Positions 55,954 through 64,000 of a stretch of 64,000 bases of DNA are shown piece by piece; the first letter of the stretch is position 1; every line of letters begins with the position of its first letter. The notes beneath the pieces are model-generated. The model did no database searches, was not told the DNA's origin, and was given only the letters and a program-made list of their open reading frames with translations. Made by a program: the position numbers and the translations under genes. The stretch is from assembly GCF_031450805.1 (NCBI RefSeq), contig NZ_JARTVY010000002.1, positions 1 through 64,000 on the forward strand, read 5' to 3'. Origin of the DNA: Caballeronia sp031450805 (lineage in GTDB: Bacteria; Pseudomonadota; Gammaproteobacteria; Burkholderiales; Burkholderiaceae).

Positions 55954-57354
55954 ATGTCGTTCCTCATCGTGCTCGCCGCCCTGGCGTTCCTGATGCTGGC
56001 CGCCTATCGCGGATACAGCGTCATTCTCTTCGCGCCGATAGCCGCGCTCGCGGCCGTCCTCCTCACCGATCCCGCCGCCGTCGCGCCGGTTTTCTCGGGC
56101 ATCTTCATGGAGAAGATGGTCGGCTTCGTGAAGCTCTACTTCCCCGTGTTCCTGCTCGGCGCGGTGTTCGGCAAGGTGATCGAACTGTCGGGATTCTCCG
56201 AGTCGATCGTCGCGGCCGCCATCCGTTACATCGGCAAGTCGCGGGTGAATGCGGTGATCGTCGCGGTGTGCGCGCTGCTCACTTATGGCGGCGTGTCGCT
56301 GTTCGTCGTCGTGTTCGCCGTTTATCCGTTCGCGGCGGAGATGTATCGGCAAAGCAATATCCCGAAGCGGCTGATGCCCGGTGCGATCGCGCTCGGCGCG
56401 TTCTCGTTCACGATGGATTCGCTTCCCGGCACGCCGCAAATCCAGAACATCATTCCGACGACGTTTTTCAAGACGACCGGCTGGGCCGCGCCTTGGCTGG
56501 GCGTGATCGGCTCGGCGTTCATCATCGTCGTGGGCCTGAGCTTCCTCGAGTGGCGTCGCCGCTCGGCGATGGCGAAGGGCGAAGGCTATGGCACATCGCT
56601 CGTGAACGAGCCGGAGCGCGTTCAATCGACGAACCTGCCGAATCCGCTGCTCGCCATCGCGCCGCTCGTGCTCGTCGGTGTGGCGAACTTCGCGCTGACG
56701 CGCTGGATTCCGCTGTGGTACGGCGCGAGCTACACCGTCGCGCCCGATGCGCTGCCGGGCGTCCATACGCCGGTCACGACGGCGATCAAGCCGGTCATCG
56801 CCATCTGGGCGGTCGAAGGCGCGCTGCTGCTCGGCATCCTGCTCGTGCTGGTGACGGCGTTTTCGCGCGTGAAAGAGCGTTTCGCCGCGGGCACGCGTGC
56901 GGCGGTCGCAGGTGCGCTGCTCGCCGCGATGAACACGGCATCCGAGTACGGTTTCGGCGGCGTGATCGCGGCGCTGCCGGGCTTTCTCGTCGTGTCGGAT
57001 GCGCTGAAGAGCATTCCGAATCCGCTCGTCAATGCGGCGATTTCGGTCAGCTCGCTGGCGGGCATCACGGGATCGGCGTCGGGCGGCATGAGCATCGCGC
57101 TCGCGGCGATGTCGGATCTCTTCATCAAAGGCGCGGAAGCGGCGCATATTCCGCTGGAAGTGCTGCATCGCGTGGTCGCGATGGCGAGCGGCGGCATGGA
57201 CACCCTGCCGCACAACGGCGCGGTGATTACGCTGCTCGCGGTGACGGGGCTGACGCATCGCGAGTCTTATCGCGATATCTTCGCCGTTACGATCATCAAG
57301 ACGCTCGCTGTGTTCTTCGTGATCGGCGTGTACTACGCGACCGGCATCGTCTGA
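55954..57354 (+). CDS. GntP family permease, likely 3-hydroxybutyrate or related organic-acid transporter
   Basis: 466 residues with 12 or more membrane helices. GntP marks: YFPVFLLGAVFGKVIELSGF, CALLTYGGVSLFVVVFAVYP and GSASGGMSIALAAMSDLF. The family was named for gluconate uptake, but members serve several hydroxyacids. The downstream partner is a 3-hydroxybutyrate dehydrogenase only 24 bases away, so 3-hydroxybutyrate is the probable substrate (inference). The start follows GGAGA ten bases upstream. Confidence 0.9.
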   Translation: MSFLIVLAALAFLMLAAYRGYSVILFAPIAALAAVLLTDPAAVAPVFSGIFMEKMVGFVKLYFPVFLLGAVFGKVIELSGFSESIVAAAIRYIGKSRVNAVIVAVCALLTYGGVSLFVVVFAVYPFAAEMYRQSNIPKRLMPGAIALGAFSFTMDSLPGTPQIQNIIPTTFFKTTGWAAPWLGVIGSAFIIVVGLSFLEWRRRSAMAKGEGYGTSLVNEPERVQSTNLPNPLLAIAPLVLVGVANFALTRWIPLWYGASYTVAPDALPGVHTPVTTAIKPVIAIWAVEGALLLGILLVLVTAFSRVKERFAAGTRAAVAGALLAAMNTASEYGFGGVIAALPGFLVVSDALKSIPNPLVNAAISVSSLAGITGSASGGMSIALAAMSDLFIKGAEAAHIPLEVLHRVVAMASGGMDTLPHNGAVITLLAVTGLTHRESYRDIFAVTIIKTLAVFFVIGVYYATGIV

Positions 57355-57378
57355 TAACCCAATCAAGGATTAGCGCTC

Positions 57379-58170
57379 ATGACTCAAACCGCATCGAAAA
57401 CGCTCGCCGGCAAGACGGCGCTCGTGACTGGCTCGACGAGCGGCATCGGCTTAGGAATCGCCACCGCGCTTGCAAACGCGGGCGCGAATCTCGTGCTGAA
57501 CGGCTTCGGCGACGTGAGCGGCGCGCTCGCGCAGATCGAGGCGACCGGCGCGAAGGCGCTTCACCATCCCGCCGACATGACGAAGCCCGCCGAAATCGAA
57601 GCGATGATCGCCTTCGCCAACGAGAGCTTCGGCGCGCTCGATGTGCTCGTGAACAACGCGGGCATTCAACACGTTGCGACCATCGACGAGTTCCCGGTCG
57701 ATCGCTGGGACGCGATCATCGCGATCAACCTGAGTTCGGCGTTTCACACGATGCGTGTCGCGCTCCCCGCGATGCGTGCGCGCAACTGGGGCCGCGTCAT
57801 CAATATCGCGTCGGTGCACGGGCTGGTGGGATCGGCGGGCAAGTCGGCGTACGTGGCGGCGAAACACGGCATCCTCGGGCTCACGAAAGTGGCCGCGCTG
57901 GAGAATGCGCGCACCGGCGTGACGGTCAACGCGATTTGTCCGGGCTTCGTGCTGACGCCGCTGGTGCAGAAACAGATCGACGATCTGGCCGCGCGCGAAT
58001 CGCTCTCAGCCGATGCGGCGCGGGCGAAGTTACTCGGGGAAAAGCAGCCGTCGGCGCAGTTCGTGACGCCGCAGCAGATCGGCGATATGGCCGTGTTCCT
58101 GTGCTCGGATGCTGCGAGCGAGATGCGGGGTTCGGCGTTGCAGATCGACGGGGGATGGAGCGCGCAGTAA
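57379..58170 (+). CDS. bdhA: 3-hydroxybutyrate dehydrogenase (SDR family)
   Basis: 263 residues. NAD-binding TGSTSGIGLGIA, NNAG, catalytic Ser in NIASVHGLVGSAGKSAY, and Tyr-x3-Lys in SAYVAAKHG. The segments QHVATIDEFPVDRWDAIIAI and GFVLTPLVQKQIDDLA (the Pro-Leu-Val-x-Gln lid) are typical of BdhA. It oxidises (R)-3-hydroxybutyrate to acetoacetate with NAD, in polyhydroxybutyrate turnover or ketone-body use. Co-transcribed with the permease. Confidence 0.94.
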   Translation: MTQTASKTLAGKTALVTGSTSGIGLGIATALANAGANLVLNGFGDVSGALAQIEATGAKALHHPADMTKPAEIEAMIAFANESFGALDVLVNNAGIQHVATIDEFPVDRWDAIIAINLSSAFHTMRVALPAMRARNWGRVINIASVHGLVGSAGKSAYVAAKHGILGLTKVAALENARTGVTVNAICPGFVLTPLVQKQIDDLAARESLSADAARAKLLGEKQPSAQFVTPQQIGDMAVFLCSDAASEMRGSALQIDGGWSAQ

Positions 58171-58303
58171 GGAAGCGTAGGCGGGCGCGGATGGAGTCGC
58201 GCGCCTGCCGTTCGGGCTCTGCCAATCCGCTGCGAGAGTTCACACGCGAACGTCCGCGTCGAGACGATGCATCCCGACGGGCGTTCGCCCATCACCGCGT
58301 CAG

Positions 58304-59311
58304 CTATTGCTGGCCCGCCACTACGGCGGCGGGAAACGTCCATGTGCCGTCGAGTATGCTCGCGCGCGGACGATAAAGCCGGACCATGTAGTTCCATCCG
58401 TCCATCGTCGGCAGGCAATTGGGCACACGTCCGTCGCAGCCGCCGAAGCGGACCGTGATGCCGCCGTCGCTGTCCGGTTTCGCCGTGACGCTGTTCAACG
58501 AATAGGCGTTGTACGCGTTCTTCTCGTCATAGATGCTGATCGACCAGAAGCCGTCGACAGGCACGTCCTTCAGCTTGAGCGAGTACACCGTCTTGCCGTC
58601 GTTTTTTTCCGGAACGACGTTGAGGTAGATTGCGTCGCGCGGCGAGTTCGCTCCCCATGCCGATGCTGCACCGATCAGATATTGAACGGGATCGACTTCG
58701 CTTTCTTTCCGAATGCACGCTGGGTATCCGTGACCGTGCTGGCGAGGACCAACAGAGCATCGCGAATCTTCTTCTGGCCAGCCTTGTCCCAATCGGGAAT
58801 TTCGAATTTTCCGGCCCGCCGGGTTGCGACACCTCGATCGCGTCCTGCAGCGCGTGAACACGCTCGAGATCGCCGGGCTGATTGGGGTCGATCAGCGTAC
58901 GAACGCCCGCAAGCACGTAGCGCGTGCCGACCTTCGCCTTGTCGAGCGTATGCGGTCCCGCGCCGTATTCAGTCGTCGTGTACTGGTCCTCGCTGATGAT
59001 CTGAAGCGACATGAATCGCGCTCCGGCATCCGGTAGCGTCACGGTGACTGGCCCCGCGTCGAGGTCGAAGACGCGCGTGGAGTACAGCGTATCCCGGTTG
59101 CCTCGGATCACGCTCTGACGATCGATCGGCAACAGTTCGCGAACGTGGTGCCAGCCGCCGAAACCGCCTCCCTGCACGGAGTTGTTGAAGTACATGTCGG
59201 TCTCCGCGCGAACGAAGTTGTCGACCGTCACGGGCACGGTGTCTTTCGCCAGGGCCGGCGCACCAATACTGATGAACGCAATGTAAAGGCAGCAAGTGCA
59301 GCTATTTTCAT
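58304..59311 (-). pseudogene. DUF1254/DUF1214 protein gene disrupted by three one-base deletions
   Basis: Reassembling frames on the minus strand gives a complete secreted protein of about 335 residues, starting MKIAALAAL (ATG at 59311, GAGGGA upstream), through VFDLDAGPVTVTLPDAG and IGAASAWGANSPRDAIYLNV to RVPNCLPTMDGWNYMVRLYR. Three single-base losses break it: one C near 59288 in the signal peptide, one G near 58812 before KFEIPDWD, and one A near 58704 before SEVDP. All are in homopolymer runs, so real decay and sequencing error must be separated. Residues at the ends are family-like and codon usage is normal, favouring a recently broken or misread gene. Function unknown. Confidence 0.8.
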
Positions 59312-59717
59312 GTTGTCCCTCGTTGCTTATTGCATTGATGACTTTTCGACGTCCGGCAGTCTCCACGTCTTGTCGAAGAGAGGCTTTTGCGGGTCGCATA
59401 AATATGATGCGGACGAGCACGATCGTTCGGAAAACCCGTCCGATGCTAGCAACGTTTGATGAAAGACGAAACGAGAATGCGCAAAAGAACATCGTAGCAG
59501 CGCGATTCTCCCGAACTTGGAAGGCACATCGCGGACGGAGGGCGCTGTAACCCATCGCCGGCTGACTGCTATTCGTCGAAACCCACCGCTGAACGGCAAC
59601 GTTCCCCGAGTCGTTCCGCCGCATGCCCCTAAAGCTCGTAGGGGAATCTGCCGTTAAGTCCTTGAAAGCGAAAGCGCGCCCTCAAGCGGCGCAAGAAACA
59701 AAAAGCGAAAGGACATC
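59312..59717. other. Divergent intergenic region before the chemoreceptor gene
   Basis: About 400 bases. Its right part holds a possible flagellar promoter (see 59630-59657) and AAAGGA just before the ATG at 59718. No gene seen. Confidence 0.5.
59630..59657 (+). promoter_or_regulatory. Possible sigma-28 (FliA) promoter
   Basis: TAAA at 59630 and GCCGTTAA at 59650-59657 match the flagellar consensus halves (TAAA and GCCGATAA) with a 16-base gap, one longer than the classic 15. It lies 60 bases before a chemoreceptor gene, the class of gene FliA usually controls. Confidence 0.45.
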
Positions 59718-61295
59718 ATGCGTAACAACCAGCCCGTCACCCAGCACGAGTTCGATTACCCCGCCTCGGAGATGCTCGTCTCCGCCACCGATCTGTCGGG
59801 CAACATCCAATACTGCAATCCGGCCTTCGTCTCGGTCTCGGGCTTTTCGCGCGACGAACTCATCGGCCAGCCGCACAACACGATCCGCCATCCGGACATG
59901 CCGCGCGAAGCATTCGCCGATCTCTGGTCGACCATCCGCGCCGGCCGCGCCTGGACCGCGCTCGTCAAGAACCGCCGCAAGAACGGCGATCACTACTGGG
60001 TGCGCGCCAACGTCACGCCCGTGATGGAGCACGGCAAGGCCGTCGGCTATCTGAGCGTGCGCGTCAAGCCGAGCCGCGCCGAAATCGACGAAGCCGAAGC
60101 CCTCTACGCGACCATGCGCAGCGGCAACTCGCAGCATCGTCTCGTCCGCGGCGCGCTCGTGCGGCGCGGCATCGCGGGCAAGCTCGCCGCCATCGCCCGC
60201 ATGCCGGTCAGCGCACGCGTCGCCATGGGCTTCGCCGCGATGCCCGCCGTCACGCTGGTCGTGGCGCTATCCGCCTGGCGAGGCGCGCCGCCGATGCCGT
60301 TCTGGTTCGCGTTCGGCGCGGGCGCGGCGGTGAGCATCGCGGGATGGCTCGCGCTGTCGCGTCAGCTCGATACCCCCGTGCGCACGATGTCCGGCTTCGC
60401 TGCACGCATGGCCGCCGGTGATCTCACCGTCGACATGCCCGACGCACGCCACGACGATCTCGGCGAAGTGCAGCGCGCGCTCGGCCAGCTCAAGGCGAAT
60501 CTCGCGGCGATCGTGTTTGACGTGCGCGGCCAGATCGGCGGGATGCTCGACGCCGCCCGCGAAATCTCCAGCGGCAACACGGATCTCTCGCGCCGCACCG
60601 AGCTTCAGGCGGCATCGCTCGAACAGACAGCCGCGACGATGGACCAGCTCACCACGACCGTTCAGGGCAACGCCGACGCCACCGTGCGCGCGCTCGAACT
60701 CGTCAGGGAAGCGCAGGCCGCTGCCGACGACGGCGGCCGCATCGCGAGCCAGGTCGAGCAGACGATGGAGCGGATCACGGCGGCGTCACGCCGTATCGCG
60801 GACATCACCGACGTGATCGACGGCATCGCTTTCCAGACCAACATCCTCGCGCTCAACGCGGCCGTGGAAGCGGCGCGCGCGGGCGAGGCGGGCCGCTCGT
60901 TCGCGGTCGTCGCGACCGAAGTGCGCGGGCTGGCGCAGCGGTGCGCGGCATCGGCGAAGGAAATCGAGAGCGTGGTCGCTACGAGCGTCGCGCAGATCGC
61001 GGAAGGCACGAGCCTCGTGTCGCGCACGACGAGCCAGATGCGTGCGATCGACGAGGCGGTGCACCGCGTATCGGCGATCATCATGGAAGTGGCGAAGGCG
61101 AGCGGCGAACAGGCCGACGGCATCGCGCAGGTGAATCAGGCGGTCGCGCATCTGGACGATTCGACGCAGCAGAACGCCGCGCTCGTCGAGCAGGCGGCGG
61201 CCACGGCCAAGCGGCTGGCCGAACGCGCGGTCGTGCTGGACGAAGCGGTGCGGCTTTTCACCGTCGAGCCGGCGCGCGATCCGGCGACGGCGTAG
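59718..61295 (+). CDS. Aer-like PAS chemoreceptor (methyl-accepting chemotaxis protein)
   Basis: 525 residues. The N-terminal PAS domain (about 18-120; NIQYCNPAFVSVSGFSRDEL, GQPHNTIRHPDMPREAFADL) is of the FAD-binding Aer type. Two short membrane helices (about 180-220), HAMP, and a signalling domain with the hairpin tip GIAFQTNILALNAAVEAARA follow. It probably senses redox or oxygen state and steers CheA. A CheR-docking pentapeptide is not evident at the C-terminus, as in Aer. Confidence 0.92.
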   Translation: MRNNQPVTQHEFDYPASEMLVSATDLSGNIQYCNPAFVSVSGFSRDELIGQPHNTIRHPDMPREAFADLWSTIRAGRAWTALVKNRRKNGDHYWVRANVTPVMEHGKAVGYLSVRVKPSRAEIDEAEALYATMRSGNSQHRLVRGALVRRGIAGKLAAIARMPVSARVAMGFAAMPAVTLVVALSAWRGAPPMPFWFAFGAGAAVSIAGWLALSRQLDTPVRTMSGFAARMAAGDLTVDMPDARHDDLGEVQRALGQLKANLAAIVFDVRGQIGGMLDAAREISSGNTDLSRRTELQAASLEQTAATMDQLTTTVQGNADATVRALELVREAQAAADDGGRIASQVEQTMERITAASRRIADITDVIDGIAFQTNILALNAAVEAARAGEAGRSFAVVATEVRGLAQRCAASAKEIESVVATSVAQIAEGTSLVSRTTSQMRAIDEAVHRVSAIIMEVAKASGEQADGIAQVNQAVAHLDDSTQQNAALVEQAAATAKRLAERAVVLDEAVRLFTVEPARDPATA

Positions 61296-61351
61296 CGTGC
61301 AACGGCGCGGCGCTTGGTACTATCGGAGCATTTGCCAACGAGGAGCGCCCG

Positions 61352-61585
61352 ATGACCGCTGAAAACAATCGCGTGGAAGAAGCGCAAGCGATGGAACGTA
61401 TCGTCAATGCGACGAAGCAGGTGCAGACCGCGTTCCTCGGCTTGCAGAAGCAGTTCCCGCCCGAAGGCGACGGCCGCCCGTCGCAGATGGCGCTGCAGAC
61501 CTTCGACGCCGCGCTGCAGGAACTCGAAGACGCGCAGGCCGCCTTCGATACCATGCTCAACGATCTCTTCGACGGAAATCGTTGA
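61352..61585 (+). CDS. Small helical protein, 77 aa
   Basis: The ATG has AGGAGC nine bases upstream. The sequence is entirely helical in character (EEAQAMERIVNATKQVQTAF, then QTFDAALQELEDAQAAFDTM), without Cys or signal, and is likely a dimerising coiled coil. Not recognised. It follows the chemoreceptor by 56 bases and could be in the same transcript. Confidence 0.65.
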   Translation: MTAENNRVEEAQAMERIVNATKQVQTAFLGLQKQFPPEGDGRPSQMALQTFDAALQELEDAQAAFDTMLNDLFDGNR

Positions 61586-61713
61586 GAACACTCCGACGCT
61601 CCTGGCGGGATCAGCCGGGTTCGCCGCGCTTCCGCTCTCGCTACTGCGTCAGTCCGGCCATGAAACCGCACGGCTAAACGGCGCTCTCTCCTGCGCGTTG
61701 TCCGGCGCGCCGC

Positions 61714-63744
61714 TCACGCATTGCGCAACGCCGCGACATCCGCCCGCACGTCGCTCTGCGCGGCATCGGCGGGCAACGCGGCCGCCGCCGACCACGATAC
61801 CGCGTCCGTGGACTGCCGACGCGCGGCGGCCACGCACGCATCGACCAGTTCCTTGAACGACACCGCCGCCGAACTCGTGCGTACCAGCACCTCGCCTTGC
61901 AGCGGACTCTCCGGAAACACCAGCCCGACGATCAGCTCCGCCGACGGCGCCCGCTGATGCAGCCGGCGCAGCAGGTTGCGCAGATACGGCGGCGACTCGG
62001 CGGCGTCGAACGACACGACGCAAATGATCGTCACGCCCGACAAGTCGACTTCGCCGAAGCGTCCGCGCGAGAATCCCTCGTAACCCGCCAGATCGGCGCC
62101 CAGCCCGTGCTTGCGAAAAAGCTGCACGGCGATGGTCGCGGCGAGATCGTCGAGCTCGCTTCTTCCCGCGATGCACAGCACCGACGCCGTATGCCCTTCC
62201 GCTTCGGCATCGAAGCGCTCGGGCGGCGTTTCCGACGTGATCTTGGCGGCCTCGTCCGACAACAGCGGGCTCGCGGGCGGCTCTTCCTTGCGCGGCGCAG
62301 GCGGCGCGATATCCTCCGTGTCCTCCAGCCCCTCGATGATGTCGAGCGCCGATTCGTTGATGCGCTTCAACTGATCCGCCGTCACCACGCCGCGCTGCAC
62401 GTCGTTGTGCGCGAGGCGCAAGCCCTCGAGCGCGACTTCATCGTAATAGGCGATCAGCGACCGCTCCTTCAGCAGCGATTCCGCCTGAACGAGCGCCTCG
62501 TCGGGATCGTTCGCCAGCAGGCGCTGATAGAAGTTCTCGGCGGGCGTGAGCGCGGGTCGATCGCCGAACAGCACGTCGAGAAATTCGAGGCGATCCACAT
62601 GTCGCCCGAGAATCACGAGGCAAAGCGTCAGCGGCGTCGACAGCACGAGGCCGATCGGCCCCCAGATCCAGCTCCAGAAAATCGCCGCGACGATCACCGC
62701 GAACGGCGACAGCCCGGTGCTGTGCCCGTACAGCAGCGGCTCGACGATCTGCCCCGCCGTGATGTCGGTGATGGCGAAGAGCACGACGGTCCATATCAGC
62801 ATCGTCCATCCGGGGCCGACGGCCGCCGCGAACACCACCGCCACGATCGCCGCGATCCACGTCCCGACGTACGGCACGAAGCGCAGCAGCGTCGTCATCA
62901 CGCCGAAGAGCAGCGCGCCCGGCACGCCGATGACCGCGAGCCCGATCGAAATGACGGTCCCCACGCCCACGTTAATGCCCAGTTGCGCGAGGAAATAGCG
63001 CGAAAGGCGGCGCGCGGCTTCGTCCATCGCGGTAGTCGCGCGATGCAGGTCGCGGGAGCCGAACAGGCGAATCAGGCGGTCGCGCAAATCCTCCCGCTGC
63101 AACAGGATGAACACCGCGACCACGAGCACGATGCCCGTCGTTTCAAGCGGACTGATCACCGGCGACAGGAAACGCTGCGCAAGCTCGAGCGGCGTCGGCG
63201 TCGGCTCGTGGACCTCGACGGGCATCGGCTGGTCGATGGGCGACGCGGCGGGATTGTTCTCGGCGGTGCGCGCCTCCTGCTCGCGCGCGGGCGACAGCCG
63301 CTTGAGCGCCCGCGACGCGCGCCCGAGGAACTCATCGGCGCGGCCCACGGTGAGACGCTGGATGTTGTCGACCTTGCGCTCGACGGCCACCTGATACTTG
63401 GGCAGATCGCCTGCAAGCTGCGCGACCTGCGCACCGATCAGCGCGCCCACCGCCGTCAGCACGGAGAGCGCGACCACGACCGCGACGATCACGGACGGCA
63501 CCTGGCCGAAGCGCAGGCGTCGCAGGAAATCGACGAACGGCGCGAGCAGGAAGCTCAACAGGATGGCGAGGATGATCGGAATCATCACCGCGCGCCCGAA
63601 GTACAGCGCGCAAATGACGACCACGCCCGTCACCAGCGACGCCAGCGCGCGCAGGCCCGGCGCATCGGGCGGCAGGACTTTGGCAGGTGGCCGGCGCGGA
63701 CCGGGAAGCTGGGGCATGGAGATTGCGCTCTTCGAGGTAGTCAT
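61714..63744 (-). CDS. AI-2E family permease with extra C-terminal Rossmann-like domain
   Basis: 676 residues, roughly 300 longer than typical members. Helices at about 30-100 and 205-400 give the AI-2E/PerM fold (RYFLAQLGINVGVGTVISIG, TLLRFVPYVGTWIAAIVAVV). A Glu-rich linker with a Pro-rich segment leads to a C-terminal domain (ASVLCIAGRSELDDLAATIA, YEGFSRGRFGEVDLSGVTII) resembling B12-binding or cognate alpha/beta domains. Family transport roles are diverse (AI-2, ions). The ATG at 63744 is used; a TTG at 63756 would add four residues. Confidence 0.82.
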   Translation of the reverse strand: MTTSKSAISMPQLPGPRRPPAKVLPPDAPGLRALASLVTGVVVICALYFGRAVMIPIILAILLSFLLAPFVDFLRRLRFGQVPSVIVAVVVALSVLTAVGALIGAQVAQLAGDLPKYQVAVERKVDNIQRLTVGRADEFLGRASRALKRLSPAREQEARTAENNPAASPIDQPMPVEVHEPTPTPLELAQRFLSPVISPLETTGIVLVVAVFILLQREDLRDRLIRLFGSRDLHRATTAMDEAARRLSRYFLAQLGINVGVGTVISIGLAVIGVPGALLFGVMTTLLRFVPYVGTWIAAIVAVVFAAAVGPGWTMLIWTVVLFAITDITAGQIVEPLLYGHSTGLSPFAVIVAAIFWSWIWGPIGLVLSTPLTLCLVILGRHVDRLEFLDVLFGDRPALTPAENFYQRLLANDPDEALVQAESLLKERSLIAYYDEVALEGLRLAHNDVQRGVVTADQLKRINESALDIIEGLEDTEDIAPPAPRKEEPPASPLLSDEAAKITSETPPERFDAEAEGHTASVLCIAGRSELDDLAATIAVQLFRKHGLGADLAGYEGFSRGRFGEVDLSGVTIICVVSFDAAESPPYLRNLLRRLHQRAPSAELIVGLVFPESPLQGEVLVRTSSAAVSFKELVDACVAAARRQSTDAVSWSAAAALPADAAQSDVRADVAALRNA

Positions 63745-63884
63745 GCGTGGAAGCAAGGCACGTGCCGGTCAGCTTTCTCCGGAGCGAGCGGCGTCTATCG
63801 CGGCCATCGAGACAATCAGTTGGATGCGCGCGCATCCGCGTGGGACAGTCATCCCGTTCGTTCAAAGCCGAGGCAAGAAAAAAC

Positions 63885-64000
63885 ATGGGCGTCGATTCAC
63901 CGTGCATCAGCATCTGCAAGTTCGATGAAAAGACCGGCTTTTGCATCGGCTGCCTGCGCACGAAGGAAGAGTGCAGGAAGTGGAAGAAGATGAAGGACAA
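63885..64000 (+). CDS. DUF1289 family protein, partial (runs off right edge)
   Basis: The first 38 residues are visible from the ATG at 63885: CISICKFDEKTGFCIGCLRT, then KEECRKWKKMKD. The Cys-x3-Cys and Cys-x2-Cys spacing is the DUF1289 zinc-binding-like pattern. The remainder lies outside the window. It is divergent from the AI-2E permease. Function unknown. Confidence 0.88.
   Translation, partial: MGVDSPCISICKFDEKTGFCIGCLRTKEECRKWKKMKD

Noticed and set aside
61897..63993. 698-codon plus-strand frame opposite the AI-2E permease
   Set aside because: Arg/Asp/His-rich shadow translation with no recognisable domain.

Overview
The window looks like a chromosomal segment of a high-GC betaproteobacterium of the Burkholderiaceae, most likely Paraburkholderia or Caballeronia. 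That call rests on recognised gene content: a monomeric NADP isocitrate dehydrogenase, a cstA/ybdD pair, a hopanoid (hpn) gene set, many hybrid sensor kinases, and a 3-hydroxybutyrate operon with a sigma-54 activator. No rRNA, tRNA, CRISPR array or intact insertion sequence was recognised. Both edges cut a gene: a DUF2380-like gene on the left and a DUF1289 gene on the right.

Layout. 1-2.2 kb: a divergent region with a near-consensus sigma-54 promoter in front of a 68-residue double-glycine-leader peptide gene, followed by an unknown gene coupled to a VOC gene. 2.2-9.8 kb: a J-domain protein, an MFS exporter, a lytic transglycosylase, three low-complexity exported proteins, a RarD-type permease, a stand-alone EgtD and an acylphosphatase. 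9.8-15.6 kb: a four-gene minus-strand signalling operon (triple-receiver hybrid kinase, CheR, CheB, REC-kinase). 15.8-43.1 kb: hopanoid genes in scattered blocks (hpnA; hpnB; ispH-hpnH; hpnM; hpnN-mlaA; hpnD-hpnE-shc-hpnG). These are interrupted by a compositionally distinct two-gene islet (degenerate M23-like protein plus lipoprotein), icd, a toxin-antitoxin pair, and cstA-ybdD with a divergent two-component system. 43.1-44.4 kb: a gene-poor, AT-richer islet. 44.4-50.8 kb: a REC-CheC-diguanylate cyclase operon, another hybrid kinase and a stress-domain protein. 50.8-54.2 kb: an FMN reductase, a palindrome made of two DnaA boxes, a 45-residue secreted protein, an AEC carrier, a lipocalin and a lipoprotein. 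54.2-58.2 kb: a sigma-54 activator divergent from a GntP-family permease and a 3-hydroxybutyrate dehydrogenase. 58.3-64 kb: a DUF1254/DUF1214 gene with three homopolymer frameshifts, an Aer-like chemoreceptor, a small helical protein, an AI-2E family permease with an extra C-terminal domain, and the start of a DUF1289 gene.

How the genes work together. IspH supplies isoprenoid precursor. HpnD and HpnE act in squalene formation, Shc cyclises squalene, HpnH and HpnG extend the hopane with an adenosine-derived side chain, and HpnN/HpnM/MlaA probably move hopanoids or phospholipids between the membranes. HpnC, the expected partner of HpnD and HpnE, was not found. The 3-hydroxybutyrate module imports and oxidises the substrate under sigma-54 control. 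CstA/YbdD and the Cache-domain kinase form a likely organic-acid (for example pyruvate) uptake and sensing unit.

Most promising for follow-up: the M23-like/lipoprotein islet (16918-20400), the sigma-54-driven double-glycine peptide (530-813), and the DnaA-box palindrome (51568-51590). Family assignments are from reading the translated sequence and from memory; no database search was run.
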